Positions 28,493-37,317 of a stretch of 64,000 nucleotides of DNA are shown here, piece by piece (position 1 is the stretch's first letter; every line of letters starts with the position of its first letter). The position numbers were made by a program, and so were the translations under genes. The stretch is from contig NZ_JAUEPL010000034.1 in the NCBI RefSeq assembly GCF_030406405.1, positions 1-64,000 of the forward strand, written 5' to 3'. Origin of the DNA: Streptomyces ficellus. GTDB taxonomy: Bacteria > Actinomycetota > Actinomycetes > Streptomycetales > Streptomycetaceae. Under the pieces are notes generated by a model. It was not told the DNA's origin. It worked only from the letters and a program-made list of their open reading frames with translations, and did no database searches.

Positions 28493-29182
28493 ATGAGAAG
28501 CCACCTGATCGTGCCTGCTGTCGCCGCCGCCGCCCTTCTGCTCGCCCTGCCGGCCATGGCTCCGGCCGCCGCGGCCGACACGTCGACGTACAGGCCCTCC
28601 AGCAATCCGATCCTGTTCGTACACGGCTACAACGGCAGCGCGTCGAACTGGGACACCATGGTGAGCCGGTTCAAGAACGACGGCTGGCCCGCATCGCACC
28701 TCGATCAGTGGAGCTACGACTCCCGGCAGTCCAACGCCACCACCGCCGAGCAACTGGCCGGCGAGGTCGACCGGCTGCTCGCCGCCACGGGAGCGGCGAA
28801 GGTCGATGTGGTCACCCACTCCATGGGCGGCCTCTCCTCGCGCCACTACGCCAAGAACCTCGGCGGCGACGCGAAGACCGAGGCCTGGGTATCGCTCGGC
28901 GGACCCAATCACGGAACGGACACGGCCAACAGCTGCTTCGACACCTCGTGCTACGAGATGCGCGTCGGATCGGATTTCCTGACCGCGCTCAACTCCGGCG
29001 ACGAGACACCGGGAAGCCCGCGCTACGCGACGTGGTGGTCGCCCTGCGACACGGTCATCAACCCCGACAGCAGCGTGGCCCTTTCGGGTGCCAGGAACAC
29101 GCAGACGGCCTGCCTGAGCCACAACGGACTGCTCACCGACGCCACGGTCTACGCCCAGGCGCGCGACATGATCAACAGCTGA
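28493..29182 (+). CDS. Secreted class-2 lipase, short form
   Basis: This 229-aa protein has a signal peptide MRSHLIVPAVAAAALLLALP ending at an AAAADT-like cleavage site. The core has NPILFVHGYNGSASNWDTM, the nucleophile in THSMGGLSSRHYAKNLGG, and the late GGPNHGTD. The C-terminal histidine is probably in LSHNGLLTD. It resembles LipA-type lipases of Bacillus and Streptomyces. It is paralogous to the upstream lipase in fold and order but clearly diverged. ATG 28493 follows GTGAGG. Confidence 0.9.
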   Translation: MRSHLIVPAVAAAALLLALPAMAPAAAADTSTYRPSSNPILFVHGYNGSASNWDTMVSRFKNDGWPASHLDQWSYDSRQSNATTAEQLAGEVDRLLAATGAAKVDVVTHSMGGLSSRHYAKNLGGDAKTEAWVSLGGPNHGTDTANSCFDTSCYEMRVGSDFLTALNSGDETPGSPRYATWWSPCDTVINPDSSVALSGARNTQTACLSHNGLLTDATVYAQARDMINS

Positions 29183-29217
29183 GGACGCCGACTTGACGCG
29201 GGTTCCGGCCCGTCGGA

Positions 29218-29645
29218 AAGGTGCGCGTCCACGGCGCCGGGAGTGAGGGCGGTAATGAGGGCGTCCACCAGCTCCATCACGGCGATGACACGGTGTCGGC
29301 GGCGAGCGCCGTGCGGACAGCAGCCTTGAATCCCAGGCCCGCCTTACGGACCGCGTACACGGTGAAGGAGTAGCCGAACAGGAAGGCGAGGAAGATCGCC
29401 AGCACCATGGTCGGCGCGTTGCTCCAGCGCAGGGCGGTGCCGATGGCCATGCCCGAGATCTCACCGATCGCACAACCGGTGAGACAGTGGGCCGTCGCCT
29501 GCGCCGCGGTGCGCCAGGAGGCGCCGCCCGGCCCTCCGCGGCCGCCGTAAGCATGTTCGGTGTGATCGTGTCCAGCGTGCTCCGGGCCCTTCGCGCGGGC
29601 GTCGGGAGCGCCGGCGTGATGAGCGGTGTGATCCGCGGGACGGTG
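29218..29645 (-). pseudogene. Decayed DUF4396 membrane protein gene
   Basis: The reading frame shows a His-rich N-terminal region (HRPADHTAHHAG, PEHAGHDHTEHAYGG) and then the family core TAHCLTGCAIGEISGMAIGT, NAPTMVLAIFLAFLFGY and ALAADTVS. A frameshift near 29280-29288 moves the rest (IAVMELVDALITALTPGAVD) to another frame, and the C-terminal third is missing. There is no start codon. The first in-frame codon upstream is the TGA stop of the methyltransferase. DUF4396 proteins are copper- or metal-associated membrane proteins in actinobacteria. Confidence 0.75.
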
Positions 29646-30479
29646 TCACGGGAGCTGTAGGAGACTGAGGCGGTACTCCTCGACCTGCGGCAGTCGCTGT
29701 GCGGCCAGCTCACTGAGCATGGCCTGATAGCCGGTGGGCAAGCTGTCGTACATCTGTGGCGGCAGGCTGCTCAGCGTGTGCGAGGCGAGCAAACGCGTGC
29801 CCGGCCGCCACTGGACGAGCTCGGCGGGGTCGGCGCATGCCCAGCGCATCCGGGCTTCGACCTTGCTCAGTGCGTCGTGGGCGTCCTGGTTGGCGATGAT
29901 GGTGGGTCCGGCGGTGTCCAGGGCCAGCAAGGAGCCGGGGAAGCGCTCGGCGATCAGGTCGACGACGTGCCGCACGTCGGTCTCGTCCAGGAAGGGCAGC
30001 ACCGCCTCGGCACTGAAGAAGTACGGGCCGTCCGAGAGCCGGGCCACGTCCGCGGTCCAGGAGCCGTCCGTCACGGAGGCGGCGATCATCCGCCGGCGCG
30101 GCACGTCCTGGAAGAACGCACGGCGCAGGGCGATGACGTCGGGCAGATCGAGGTCGAACCACTGGGCCCGGCCGTTGTCGACGCGCTCGAAACGGGTGTT
30201 GAGCCCCGTGCCGATCTCCACCACCGTGCCGCCGGGGTGCGCGCCGAGAAAGTCGGTGACCCACCGGTCGAAGAGGGCAGTGCGCAGCACGGTGCCGATG
30301 AGGCTGGGCAGGTTGTCGAAGCGGGCGAAGTCGTACGCGATCGAGGCCACGATCTCCTCGGCGCGTGCGTCCCGTAGCGCCGCGTCCTCCTTGCGGTTCT
30401 CCACAGCCCGGCCGTACAGGGGGATCAGAAGGGTCTCCTGGACGGTGCCGAGGTCCAGCCGTACGGTGCGCTCGGTCAT
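29646..30479 (-). CDS. Class I SAM-dependent methyltransferase (LCM/O-methyltransferase type)
   Basis: This 277-aa protein has the leucine-carboxyl-methyltransferase-like fold seen in many actinobacterial O-methyltransferases. RTALFDRWVTDFLGAHPGGT leads into the SAM loop VVEIGTGLNTRFERVD. WFDLDLPDVIALRRAFF and FFSAEAVLPFLDE follow. The substrate is unknown. It lies 96 bases downstream of the permease gene of the metal transporter operon and may be its last member. Confidence 0.87.
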   Translation of the reverse strand: MTERTVRLDLGTVQETLLIPLYGRAVENRKEDAALRDARAEEIVASIAYDFARFDNLPSLIGTVLRTALFDRWVTDFLGAHPGGTVVEIGTGLNTRFERVDNGRAQWFDLDLPDVIALRRAFFQDVPRRRMIAASVTDGSWTADVARLSDGPYFFSAEAVLPFLDETDVRHVVDLIAERFPGSLLALDTAGPTIIANQDAHDALSKVEARMRWACADPAELVQWRPGTRLLASHTLSSLPPQMYDSLPTGYQAMLSELAAQRLPQVEEYRLSLLQLP

Positions 30480-30575
30480 GGCGGTCTCCCTCGTTCGCGT
30501 CGGTACGGTCCGGGCTGGGCAGTGCCGTGGCTGCGACCACTGCCCAGCCCGGAGGTCTGCTCACCGCCGAAGGAG

Positions 30576-31478
30576 TCAGGTACTCCCGGCGGCGGTCGGC
30601 TTGGGACCGATGGCCCGGGCGCCGGCGTCGGCCGTCGACCGCAGTCGTGCCACCAGTCCGTGCCTGGGTGCGAGCACCCACGCGAGGGCGAAGAACGCGG
30701 TCAGGACCACGACGATGGAGCCGCCGGCCGCCAGGTCGTAGGCGTAACTGACGTACAGTCCCGCCAGGCTGCCCGCGCAGCCGAAGGCCGAGGCGAGCAG
30801 GGTCATGGCCCACAGGCGTTCGGTCAGCAGCCGGGCCGTGGCGGCCGGGGTGATGAGGAGGGCCAGGACGAGGATGTTGCCGACGGCCTCCAGGGACATC
30901 ACGATGGTGGCCGTCACGACGATGTAGAGCGTCATGTCGAGGCGGAGGACCGGCAGTCCGGCCGCGCGGGCCGTTTCGCGGTCGAGGGTGACGGCGACGA
31001 GTTCCTTGCGCAGGGCGAGGACGGTCGCGACGAGTACGGCGCCGATGCCGGCCACCCGCCAGACGTCGGACGAGTCGACCGCGAGGACTTGGCCGAACAG
31101 GAAGGACGACAGGTCCGTCGTCCAGCTGTCGCGCGTCGAGACCAGGACGATGCCGAGCCCGAAGGCGAAGGCGAAGAAGACGCCGATGACGGTGTCCTCC
31201 TTGAGCCGGCGGTTCTGGGAGACGATGGCGATCAGCACCGCCGTCGTCGCGCCGGCCGCCGCCCCGCCGAGCAGCAGGTTGCCCTGGAAGGCGTACGCGA
31301 GCGCGACTCCGGGGAAGGCCGAGTGGGCCACGGCGTCGCCGATGAACGCCATGCCGCGCAGGACGACGTACACGCCCACCACGCCGCACACCAGGCCGAC
31401 GATCGCGGCGACCGCGAACGCGCGCTGCATGAAGGGGAGTTGCCAGGGGTCGGTGAAGAAGGCCAGCAGCTCGCTCAT
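30576..31478 (-). CDS. Metal ABC transporter permease (anchored-repeat type)
   Basis: This 300-aa protein has about eight to nine membrane helices of the ABC-3 (ZnuB/TroC) family, with GVYVVLRGMAFIGDAVAHSA, AFPGVALAYAFQGNLLLGG, VGNILVLALLITPAATARLL and a charged C-terminal tail. It forms the membrane channel of a zinc or manganese importer. Its start overlaps the ATPase stop by 4 bases. It belongs to the branch whose operons also encode choice-of-anchor-M surface proteins, as here. Confidence 0.92.
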   Translation of the reverse strand: MSELLAFFTDPWQLPFMQRAFAVAAIVGLVCGVVGVYVVLRGMAFIGDAVAHSAFPGVALAYAFQGNLLLGGAAAGATTAVLIAIVSQNRRLKEDTVIGVFFAFAFGLGIVLVSTRDSWTTDLSSFLFGQVLAVDSSDVWRVAGIGAVLVATVLALRKELVAVTLDRETARAAGLPVLRLDMTLYIVVTATIVMSLEAVGNILVLALLITPAATARLLTERLWAMTLLASAFGCAGSLAGLYVSYAYDLAAGGSIVVVLTAFFALAWVLAPRHGLVARLRSTADAGARAIGPKPTAAGST

Positions 31479-32212
31479 GCCGCGGCCCCCGCTTCCGCCC
31501 GGACGGAGCCGATGGCCCGGTCGAGCCCGAAAGCCCGCAGCATCTGCTCGGGGTCGGCGAGCAGTTCGGGTCCGCCTTCAGCGACGACCGTCCGGTTCAG
31601 GAGCACGACCCGCGTGCAGGTGCGGGCCGCGGCGGCCAGGTCGTGGGTGGTCATCAGTAGTCCTCTGCCGTCCGCGGCCAGGCGGCCGAACAGGTCGTTG
31701 AGCAGGTCCTGGGTGGGGACGTCGACTCCGGTGAACGGCTCGTCCAGGAGCAGCAGCCGTGGCTCGGCCGCCAGCGCCCGGGCCACCAGGACGCGCTGGC
31801 GCTGCCCGCCGGACAGTTCGCCGATGGGGCGGCGGCGCAGGTCGGTCAGCCCGGCGAGTTCCAGGGCTTGGTCGGCCGCCTCGCGGTCGTGTGCCTTGGG
31901 CCGCCGGAGCCAGCCGATGGCGCGGGTGCGTCCGCTGAGCACGACGCCCGCGACATCGATGGGGAAGTCCCAGGCAAACTCGTGCCGTTGGGGTACGTAG
32001 CCGACCGTTCCGGTGGCGGTGACGCTGCCCGCCGAGGTGGCGGCGAGCCCGAGGACCGCACGCAGGAGGGTGGTCTTGCCGGCGCCGTTCGGGCCGAGCA
32101 GCCCGACCAGCTCACCGCCCGACACCGTCAGGGAGGCGTCCTCCACGGCCATACGACCGCCAAGCGCCACGGATACGGACTCCACCTGCAACAGCCGCTT
32201 GGTATCCGTCAT
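31475..32212 (-). CDS. Metal ABC transporter ATP-binding protein (anchored-repeat type)
   Basis: This 245-aa ATPase has Walker A GPNGAGKTT, a Q-loop in YVPQRHEF, signature LSGGQRQR, Walker B LLLLDEP, and the switch histidine in LMTTHDLAAAA. It energises the permease at 30576. Both ends overlap neighbours by 4 bases, with the surface protein upstream and the permease downstream, so translation is coupled. The best-fitting substrate is zinc or manganese, judged from the partner lipoprotein and the Zur-like box. Confidence 0.93.
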   Translation of the reverse strand: MTDTKRLLQVESVSVALGGRMAVEDASLTVSGGELVGLLGPNGAGKTTLLRAVLGLAATSAGSVTATGTVGYVPQRHEFAWDFPIDVAGVVLSGRTRAIGWLRRPKAHDREAADQALELAGLTDLRRRPIGELSGGQRQRVLVARALAAEPRLLLLDEPFTGVDVPTQDLLNDLFGRLAADGRGLLMTTHDLAAAARTCTRVVLLNRTVVAEGGPELLADPEQMLRAFGLDRAIGSVRAEAGAAA

Positions 32213-33819
32213 GCCGTACGCCTGCGGGTGAGATAGACGGCGCCGGCGCCGGCAGCTACGAGACCGGCCGCCGTCCCGCCGAACAGCAGTGAGGAACCCG
32301 CGCCCGTGGACGCCATCGCGCCACCGCCCGTCGAGCCGCCCGTCGAGCCGCCGGTGGTACCGCCGGTCGTCGCGCCGGTCGTCCCGCTCGTGGTGCTTCC
32401 GCCGGTCGCACCAGCGGTTCCGGAGCCGCCTGTCGTGCCCCCTGTGGAACCTCCGCCCGTTGCGGTGCCGCCGGTCGAGGAGCCACCGGTGGAGCCGGAG
32501 CCGCCCACCTGCACTCCGTTGGGGTCGGTCGCCCCGACCGCGAAGGCGATCGTCTCCGTATCGCTGACCTTCGTACCGTTGGCCAGCGTCCCCGACATGG
32601 CGAACGTCAGCCGGTACACGCCTTCCTTGCCGAAGGCCCAGCCGCCGTGGGCGTGGGTGTTCTGCGGTACGCCGAACGCGTCCGGCACGCCGTCCGCGCT
32701 GTTGAAGCGGACGGTCGCTCCCGACAGACCGTCGTAGTTGTACAGCGCGAAGTTGCCCGGCCCGTCGGCCTTGACCAGCTTGAACTCGACCTCGCCCTTG
32801 GTCGCGCCGGCCGCCATGTTGTCAGTGGACCACCCCGGCCACAGCAGCCCCGGCTGCTGCACCTGGTCGAGCAGCCACACCGGATCGCCTGCCTTGCCCA
32901 GGAAGGCGAAGTCCTTGGCCGCCGGAATGACCTTCCTGGCCTGCGGCTTGACGTGCAGCACGACGGACGACGGCTCACGCCAGACCGTTTTGCCCGGCAC
33001 CGTGCCGTCCTTGATGTGGACCTGCATCTTCCCGTCGGCCACGCGCGCGGCGAGGTCGATGTGCCCCTGGTCGAGCACCTTCTTCGCCGTCTCCACGGGC
33101 TCGGCCGCCGCGATCACCCGCTGAGCCGCGACCGCCGGACCGGCGCCCGCCAGGGAGGGGGTGGCCGGGCGCCGGTCCTCACCCGCGTCCGCCGGTGCGC
33201 CGGCGACGGGGGCGGTGGGGGAAGGGCTCGCGGGAGCGGCGGGGGGAGCGGGCGGCAGGGGAGCAGCCACGGCCGCGTCGCCCACGCGCATGGTGTACCG
33301 GGTCTCGGCGACGAGCGGGCCGCCGTCGCTCTCGGCCTCCGCCGCGAGCGTCAGCTGGTAGGTGCCGGGCCTGTCGAACACCCAGCGCGTCTCGCCACGC
33401 GCCCCGGTGGGTAGGTCGTATCCGTCCGGCAGGCCGTCGGTGCTGTCGAACCGTACGACGGGCTCCCGATCCGGAGCGCTTCCCGGCTCGTACACCTTCA
33501 GCGCGCCCGGTCCCTCGACACCGGTCAGCGACCAGCGCACGCCGTCGCCGCGTACCGCCCCGGTCGGCAGGCCGGTGGTGTCCCAAGCAGGCGTGAGTTC
33601 CCAGGCGGCCGTGTCGTCGGGCCCGGTCACGCGGTGCGTGTCGTCGATGTCGAGCACCCCGCCCGTCCCAAGGCTGAGGACCCCGTCGACCAGGGTGACC
33701 GGCGCCACGACCGGGACCGCCGCCTCCTCCTCGCCGGGCGGGACGGTCATGGCCGTTCCGCCGAGGGCCAGGAAGCCTGCCGCCGCGAGGGCGACCCTGC
33801 TGTTGCGTACGAGCCTCAT
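32209..33819 (-). CDS. Choice-of-anchor M surface protein, two domains, C-terminal anchor
   Basis: This 536-aa exported protein has a signal peptide (VALAAAGFLALGGTAMTV) and a first surface domain (about 40-180). A Pro/Ala linker comes next, then a second domain (about 235-440) with the family marks GHIDLAARVADGKMQVHIKD, LLWPGWSTDNMAAG and NTHAHGGWAFGKEGVYRLTF. A Gly/Ser/Thr-rich stalk of about 65 residues follows. The end is MASTG, a hydrophobic span and TRRRTA, a variant of the LAxTG-type sortase signal. ATG 33819 is 6 bases from the upstream stop. It probably displays metal-binding domains on the wall; that role is inferred from the operon. Confidence 0.87.
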   Translation of the reverse strand: MRLVRNSRVALAAAGFLALGGTAMTVPPGEEEAAVPVVAPVTLVDGVLSLGTGGVLDIDDTHRVTGPDDTAAWELTPAWDTTGLPTGAVRGDGVRWSLTGVEGPGALKVYEPGSAPDREPVVRFDSTDGLPDGYDLPTGARGETRWVFDRPGTYQLTLAAEAESDGGPLVAETRYTMRVGDAAVAAPLPPAPPAAPASPSPTAPVAGAPADAGEDRRPATPSLAGAGPAVAAQRVIAAAEPVETAKKVLDQGHIDLAARVADGKMQVHIKDGTVPGKTVWREPSSVVLHVKPQARKVIPAAKDFAFLGKAGDPVWLLDQVQQPGLLWPGWSTDNMAAGATKGEVEFKLVKADGPGNFALYNYDGLSGATVRFNSADGVPDAFGVPQNTHAHGGWAFGKEGVYRLTFAMSGTLANGTKVSDTETIAFAVGATDPNGVQVGGSGSTGGSSTGGTATGGGSTGGTTGGSGTAGATGGSTTSGTTGATTGGTTGGSTGGSTGGGAMASTGAGSSLLFGGTAAGLVAAGAGAVYLTRRRTA

Positions 33820-33824
33820 CGGGC

Positions 33825-35360
33825 TCAACTCCCCTCCCGGCCCAGACAGCGGGCCAGTTCCTTCGCGTTGTGGCGCATCATCGCGACGTAGTCGTGGACC
33901 TTGTCGTCGAAGGAGTCGCCGTAGATCGTGCAGATGCGGACGCCCTCGTCCTCGGCGACCCGGCGCAGGACGTCGGCGCGCGCGGCGAGGTTCGGCTCCA
34001 GGAAGACCGCCGGGACCTTCTTGTCCCGGATGGTGTCGCGGAGCTTCTCCACCTCGGCCGCGCTGGGCTCCCGGTTCGGCACGGGCACCACGAAGCCGGC
34101 GACCTCCATGCCGTACGCCTCCGCGAGGTAGCCGAAGGCGTCGTGCGTGGTGATGAGCTTGCGGTTGGCCTCGGGCACGGTGGCGAGCGTGGCGGCCACT
34201 TCCTTGTCCAGTGCCGCCAACTGCTTCAGGTACCGCTGGGCGTTGCGCTTGTACTCCGCCTTGCCCGCCGGGTCGGCCTTGATGAGCTCGGCCTCGATCC
34301 GCCGGACGTACGCCTCGGCGTTGGTGACGTCCTCCCAGGCGTGCGGGTCCATCTCGCCGTGGACGTGCTTGCCGATGACCGCCTGCGGCAGCACCCAGAT
34401 GTCCGCGCCCGGCTTGCCGAGGAAGCGGAACGCGCCCTCCCTGGGCACGGCCTCCTTGGCCCGGTCCGGTACGGAGAGCACGACCGAGTCGGCCGGGTGG
34501 TTCGTCCGCTTGCCGGTGGACGGGTCGTCGGAGCGTACGTACACCGACTTGGTCTGCGCGTTGAGCGCGACGTCCGCGTGTCCGCCGTCCAGCAGCCTCT
34601 TCCCGGCGGGGGCCGGGGTCTTGCCCACCACGAAGGTGACGGTGCCGCTCCCGATCGGCGCCTTCGTCCCGTCCAGGGTCTCGGTCTGGCCCTGCACGGT
34701 GAGCCGGTACGTGCCCGGCTTGCTGAACACCCAGTTGACGTGGGTGTGCGCCTCGGGCGGCAGGGTGAAGGAATCCTTGGCGTCGAAGCCGTCGGTGGAG
34801 TCGATGTAGCTCTGCGGGGTGCCCAGGGTGTCCGTCAGGTAGACGTGCAGGTCGCCGGGGCCGTCCAGCTTGGTGGCGGTGGTACGGACCTGCGAGCCGT
34901 CGCCCGTGACCTCGCCCTCGACGGCCCAGCCCAGCCACAGCACATTGAGACCGAGGTCCTCTTTGAGCTTGATGACCGTGCCGCCGTACTGCTCCAGCTT
35001 CTCGCTGATGGGGACCTTGGGCGTCTCTTTGCGGCTGTTGGTGTGGATCATCTTCATGATGCCGGGCTCTTCCAGCAGCAGCCCGTTGCTGAAGATGAGG
35101 TCCGACTTCGCGACCCTGGCGGCGTCGCCGGGGCTCGGCTCGTACGAGTGCGGGTCGCCGTGATGCGGTACGACGGACGTCACGTCCACCCGGTCGCCGC
35201 CGACGTTGCGGACCAGGTCGGCGAGGATGCCGGTGGTCGTGGACACCGTCAGCTCGGCCTCGCCCGAGCCACCGCCGGATCCCGGACCGCACCCGCTGCC
35301 CAGGAGGATGGCCGCGACGAATCCCGTGACAGCCATACGCGTGCGTCGCGTTCGGCTCAT
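33825..35360 (-). CDS. ZnuA/TroA-type metal-binding lipoprotein with inserted anchored-repeat domain
   Basis: This 511-aa solute-binding protein has a lipobox LLGSGC (Cys24). The two ZnuA lobes carry the metal ligands: H in GDPHSYEPSPGD, H in HGEMDPHAWEDVTNAEAY, H in ITTHDAFGYLAEAYG and the acidic EPNLAARADV region. About 185 residues are inserted between the first two ligand regions (about 135-320). The insert is itself a choice-of-anchor-M type domain (VLWLGWAVEGEV, EAHTHVNWVFSKPGTYRLTV). In ordinary ZnuA that position holds a short His-rich loop. Its ATG overlaps the stop of the upstream surface-protein gene. Confidence 0.9.
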   Translation of the reverse strand: MSRTRRTRMAVTGFVAAILLGSGCGPGSGGGSGEAELTVSTTTGILADLVRNVGGDRVDVTSVVPHHGDPHSYEPSPGDAARVAKSDLIFSNGLLLEEPGIMKMIHTNSRKETPKVPISEKLEQYGGTVIKLKEDLGLNVLWLGWAVEGEVTGDGSQVRTTATKLDGPGDLHVYLTDTLGTPQSYIDSTDGFDAKDSFTLPPEAHTHVNWVFSKPGTYRLTVQGQTETLDGTKAPIGSGTVTFVVGKTPAPAGKRLLDGGHADVALNAQTKSVYVRSDDPSTGKRTNHPADSVVLSVPDRAKEAVPREGAFRFLGKPGADIWVLPQAVIGKHVHGEMDPHAWEDVTNAEAYVRRIEAELIKADPAGKAEYKRNAQRYLKQLAALDKEVAATLATVPEANRKLITTHDAFGYLAEAYGMEVAGFVVPVPNREPSAAEVEKLRDTIRDKKVPAVFLEPNLAARADVLRRVAEDEGVRICTIYGDSFDDKVHDYVAMMRHNAKELARCLGREGS

Positions 35361-36511
35361 CGCGCGGCCGCCTTCCGGCGCAGGCGCACGAACAGCACGG
35401 TCGCACCGCCCGCCACCACGGCCGCGGCGGCGATGCCGGCCGGAAGCGCCACGCCGGCGCCTGTCTTGGCCAGGCTGCCGCCCGTGGTGGTGGTGCCTCC
35501 GGCCAGGATGGCGCCGGACCCGGTGCCCGCACCGCTGCTGCCACTGCCGGCGGGCGGAACGATCGGGTCCGGCGCCGCGGCACCCGACGGCGTCGCGCTC
35601 GCGCTCGCGGACGGGGTCACGCTGGCGCTCGGCGTCGGCGAGGGAGACGCCGTGGGCGTCGCCGTCGCGGTCGCTGTCACCGTCGGGGTGGCGGTGGGAG
35701 TTCCGGTGGGGGAGGCGGACCCTGTGGGGGGCGCCGTAGGAGTGGGGGTTGGGGTGGGCGTGGGCTTCGGAGTGCCGTCACCTGGTACGACCGCCGACGG
35801 GTCAACGTCGCCGACGGCGACGGCCAGGGTCTCCCGGTCGCTGACCTTCTCACCGGACGGCAGAGTCGTGCTCATCTCCATCGTGATCCGGTAGACGCCC
35901 TTGCTGTTGAAAATCCACAAAGGGTGAGCATGCGTGTTCGCGGGCAGCTCGACCGAGCCCGGATCGGGCTTGGTGCTGTCGATGGTGACGCCGATGCGTA
36001 CACCCATCTCCGGGTCGTCCTCGAACTGGCCGAGGATGAAGCGGCCGGGGCCCTCGATCTTCGGAAAGGTGACCTTCACAGGTCCGGACACATCGGCCGG
36101 CAGGATCTCCAGGGTGTTCCAGCCGGGCCACAGCAGCCCTTCCTTCACCTCGAAGTCCTTGTCGACCCACAGGCTTTCGCCGGGCTCGCCGAAGCCCTCG
36201 AACTGCGGCACCTCCTCACGTGGAGGGATGACGAGCTCATGCCGCGGATCGAAGTGCAGCAGAACATCGGACGGTTCACGCCACACGGGCTTGCCCGCGA
36301 CCGTCCCGTCCTTGATCTGGTACTCCAGTCGGCCGTCCTTGAGCCGGGCCGCCATGTCCAGATGACCGCCGTTCAGGACGACGCGTTCTCCATCGGGTGC
36401 CTCCCTGGGCGGGTCCTCTGCGGCGAGCGCGACGGGTGTAGCGGCGAGCAGGGACAGTACGGCCGTCACAACGGCGGCTCGCGTCGTACTTCGCGATAGT
36501 GAGGCCCGCAT
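35357..36511 (-). CDS. Choice-of-anchor M surface protein with LAKTG sortase signal
   Basis: This 384-aa protein has a signal peptide (VVTAVLSLLAATPVALA) and one surface domain to about residue 240. Family marks are GGHLDMAARLKDGRLEYQIK, EGLLWPGWNTLEILP and NTHAHPLWIFNSKGVYRITM. A Pro/Thr/Ser-rich stalk of about 90 residues follows. The end is SLAKTGAG, a hydrophobic helix and RLRRKAAAR. LAxTG is the motif of class E sortases in streptomycetes. It is probably wall-anchored and delivers or captures metal for the ABC importer encoded downstream. Confidence 0.9.
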   Translation of the reverse strand: MRASLSRSTTRAAVVTAVLSLLAATPVALAAEDPPREAPDGERVVLNGGHLDMAARLKDGRLEYQIKDGTVAGKPVWREPSDVLLHFDPRHELVIPPREEVPQFEGFGEPGESLWVDKDFEVKEGLLWPGWNTLEILPADVSGPVKVTFPKIEGPGRFILGQFEDDPEMGVRIGVTIDSTKPDPGSVELPANTHAHPLWIFNSKGVYRITMEMSTTLPSGEKVSDRETLAVAVGDVDPSAVVPGDGTPKPTPTPTPTPTAPPTGSASPTGTPTATPTVTATATATPTASPSPTPSASVTPSASASATPSGAAAPDPIVPPAGSGSSGAGTGSGAILAGGTTTTGGSLAKTGAGVALPAGIAAAAVVAGGATVLFVRLRRKAAAR

Positions 36512-36552
36512 GCGGGGCGTCTCCTTCGAGCGGTGAGTTCAGTGGACCACGG

Positions 36553-36598
36553 CCGTGCCGGGAGCGGGCAGGCTGCCCATGGCCCGCCCCCGGCACGG
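36553..36598 (-). terminator. Imperfect hairpin between surface-protein genes
   Basis: CCGTGCCG (36553-36560) pairs with CGGCACGG (36591-36598), with more GC pairing inside. It could be a partial terminator or processing site separating the first gene of the operon from the rest. Confidence 0.55.
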
Positions 36599-36625
36599 AG
36601 TCGAAAGGGCCTGAAGCCCGATGGA

Positions 36626-37276
36626 TCAGCCGGCCTGGAAGGTGTAGGTCGCGGTCGTCGGGCCGACCTTGGCGCCGTTCGTCAGCGTGCCGCTGACCTC
36701 GAAGGTCGCGCTGTAGGTACCGGCCTTGGTGAAGACCCAGTTGGCGTGGTCGTGCTCGCCCGCCGTGACGTTCTTCGTGTTGGCGAGGGTGGCGTCACCG
36801 CTGTCGTAGTAGCGGTTGTTCTTCGGGCAGAGCCCGTTCTTGTAGACGGTGATCTTGCCCGGGCCGGACACGGAGGTGAGCTTCACCTGCACCTTGTCGT
36901 TCTGGAACACGCCCGTACCGATGTGCTCGCCGGAGATCCCCGGCCACAGCAGGTTCGTGTTCTCGACCTGCGGGAGTCTGTAGACGGTCGAGCCCGCGGT
37001 GCCCAGGTGGGTGTAGCAGTCGCCGGTCGGGACCTTGTACGCCGAGGCGGGCAGTGCCTGTATGACGACGTCGGCCGGGTCGTACTCGACACCCGGGGTG
37101 ACCGACTCGTCGTGGACGTGCAGTTCCAGGGCGCCGGCGGCGTACTCGACGTCGAGGACGTCGACATGACCCTTGGACAGCGTGGTTCCGGCCGCATGAG
37201 CGGCGGTGAGCCCGCCGACGGCTATGGCCGCGGCTACGGAGCCGGCGACGGTCAGCGTGCGCGTGAAGGTACGCAA
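36626..37276 (-). CDS. Secreted choice-of-anchor M domain protein, no anchor
   Basis: This protein of about 216 aa starts at TTG 37276 after AAGGGGGG, with the signal peptide RTLTVAGSVAAAIAVGGLTA ending AHAA. The single domain shows GHVDVLDVEYAAGALELHVH, NTNLLWPGISGEHIGTGVF and EHDHANWVFTKAGTYSATFE. It ends at FQAG with no stalk or sortase signal. Two cysteines may form a disulfide. It is first in the operon, behind the Zur-like box, so it is probably a soluble partner of the anchored proteins. Confidence 0.85.
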   Translation of the reverse strand: MRTFTRTLTVAGSVAAAIAVGGLTAAHAAGTTLSKGHVDVLDVEYAAGALELHVHDESVTPGVEYDPADVVIQALPASAYKVPTGDCYTHLGTAGSTVYRLPQVENTNLLWPGISGEHIGTGVFQNDKVQVKLTSVSGPGKITVYKNGLCPKNNRYYDSGDATLANTKNVTAGEHDHANWVFTKAGTYSATFEVSGTLTNGAKVGPTTATYTFQAG

Positions 37277-37317
37277 AGGAAGCCCCCCTTGAGAGCGTTG
37301 ATTAGCGCGAACGAGCG

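Noticed and set aside
32209..35583. A single 1124-codon minus-strand reading frame across two genes
   Set aside because: Only its last 536 codons are real. The upstream part is the wrong frame of the ZnuA-like lipoprotein gene, which has its own start, lipobox and metal ligands.
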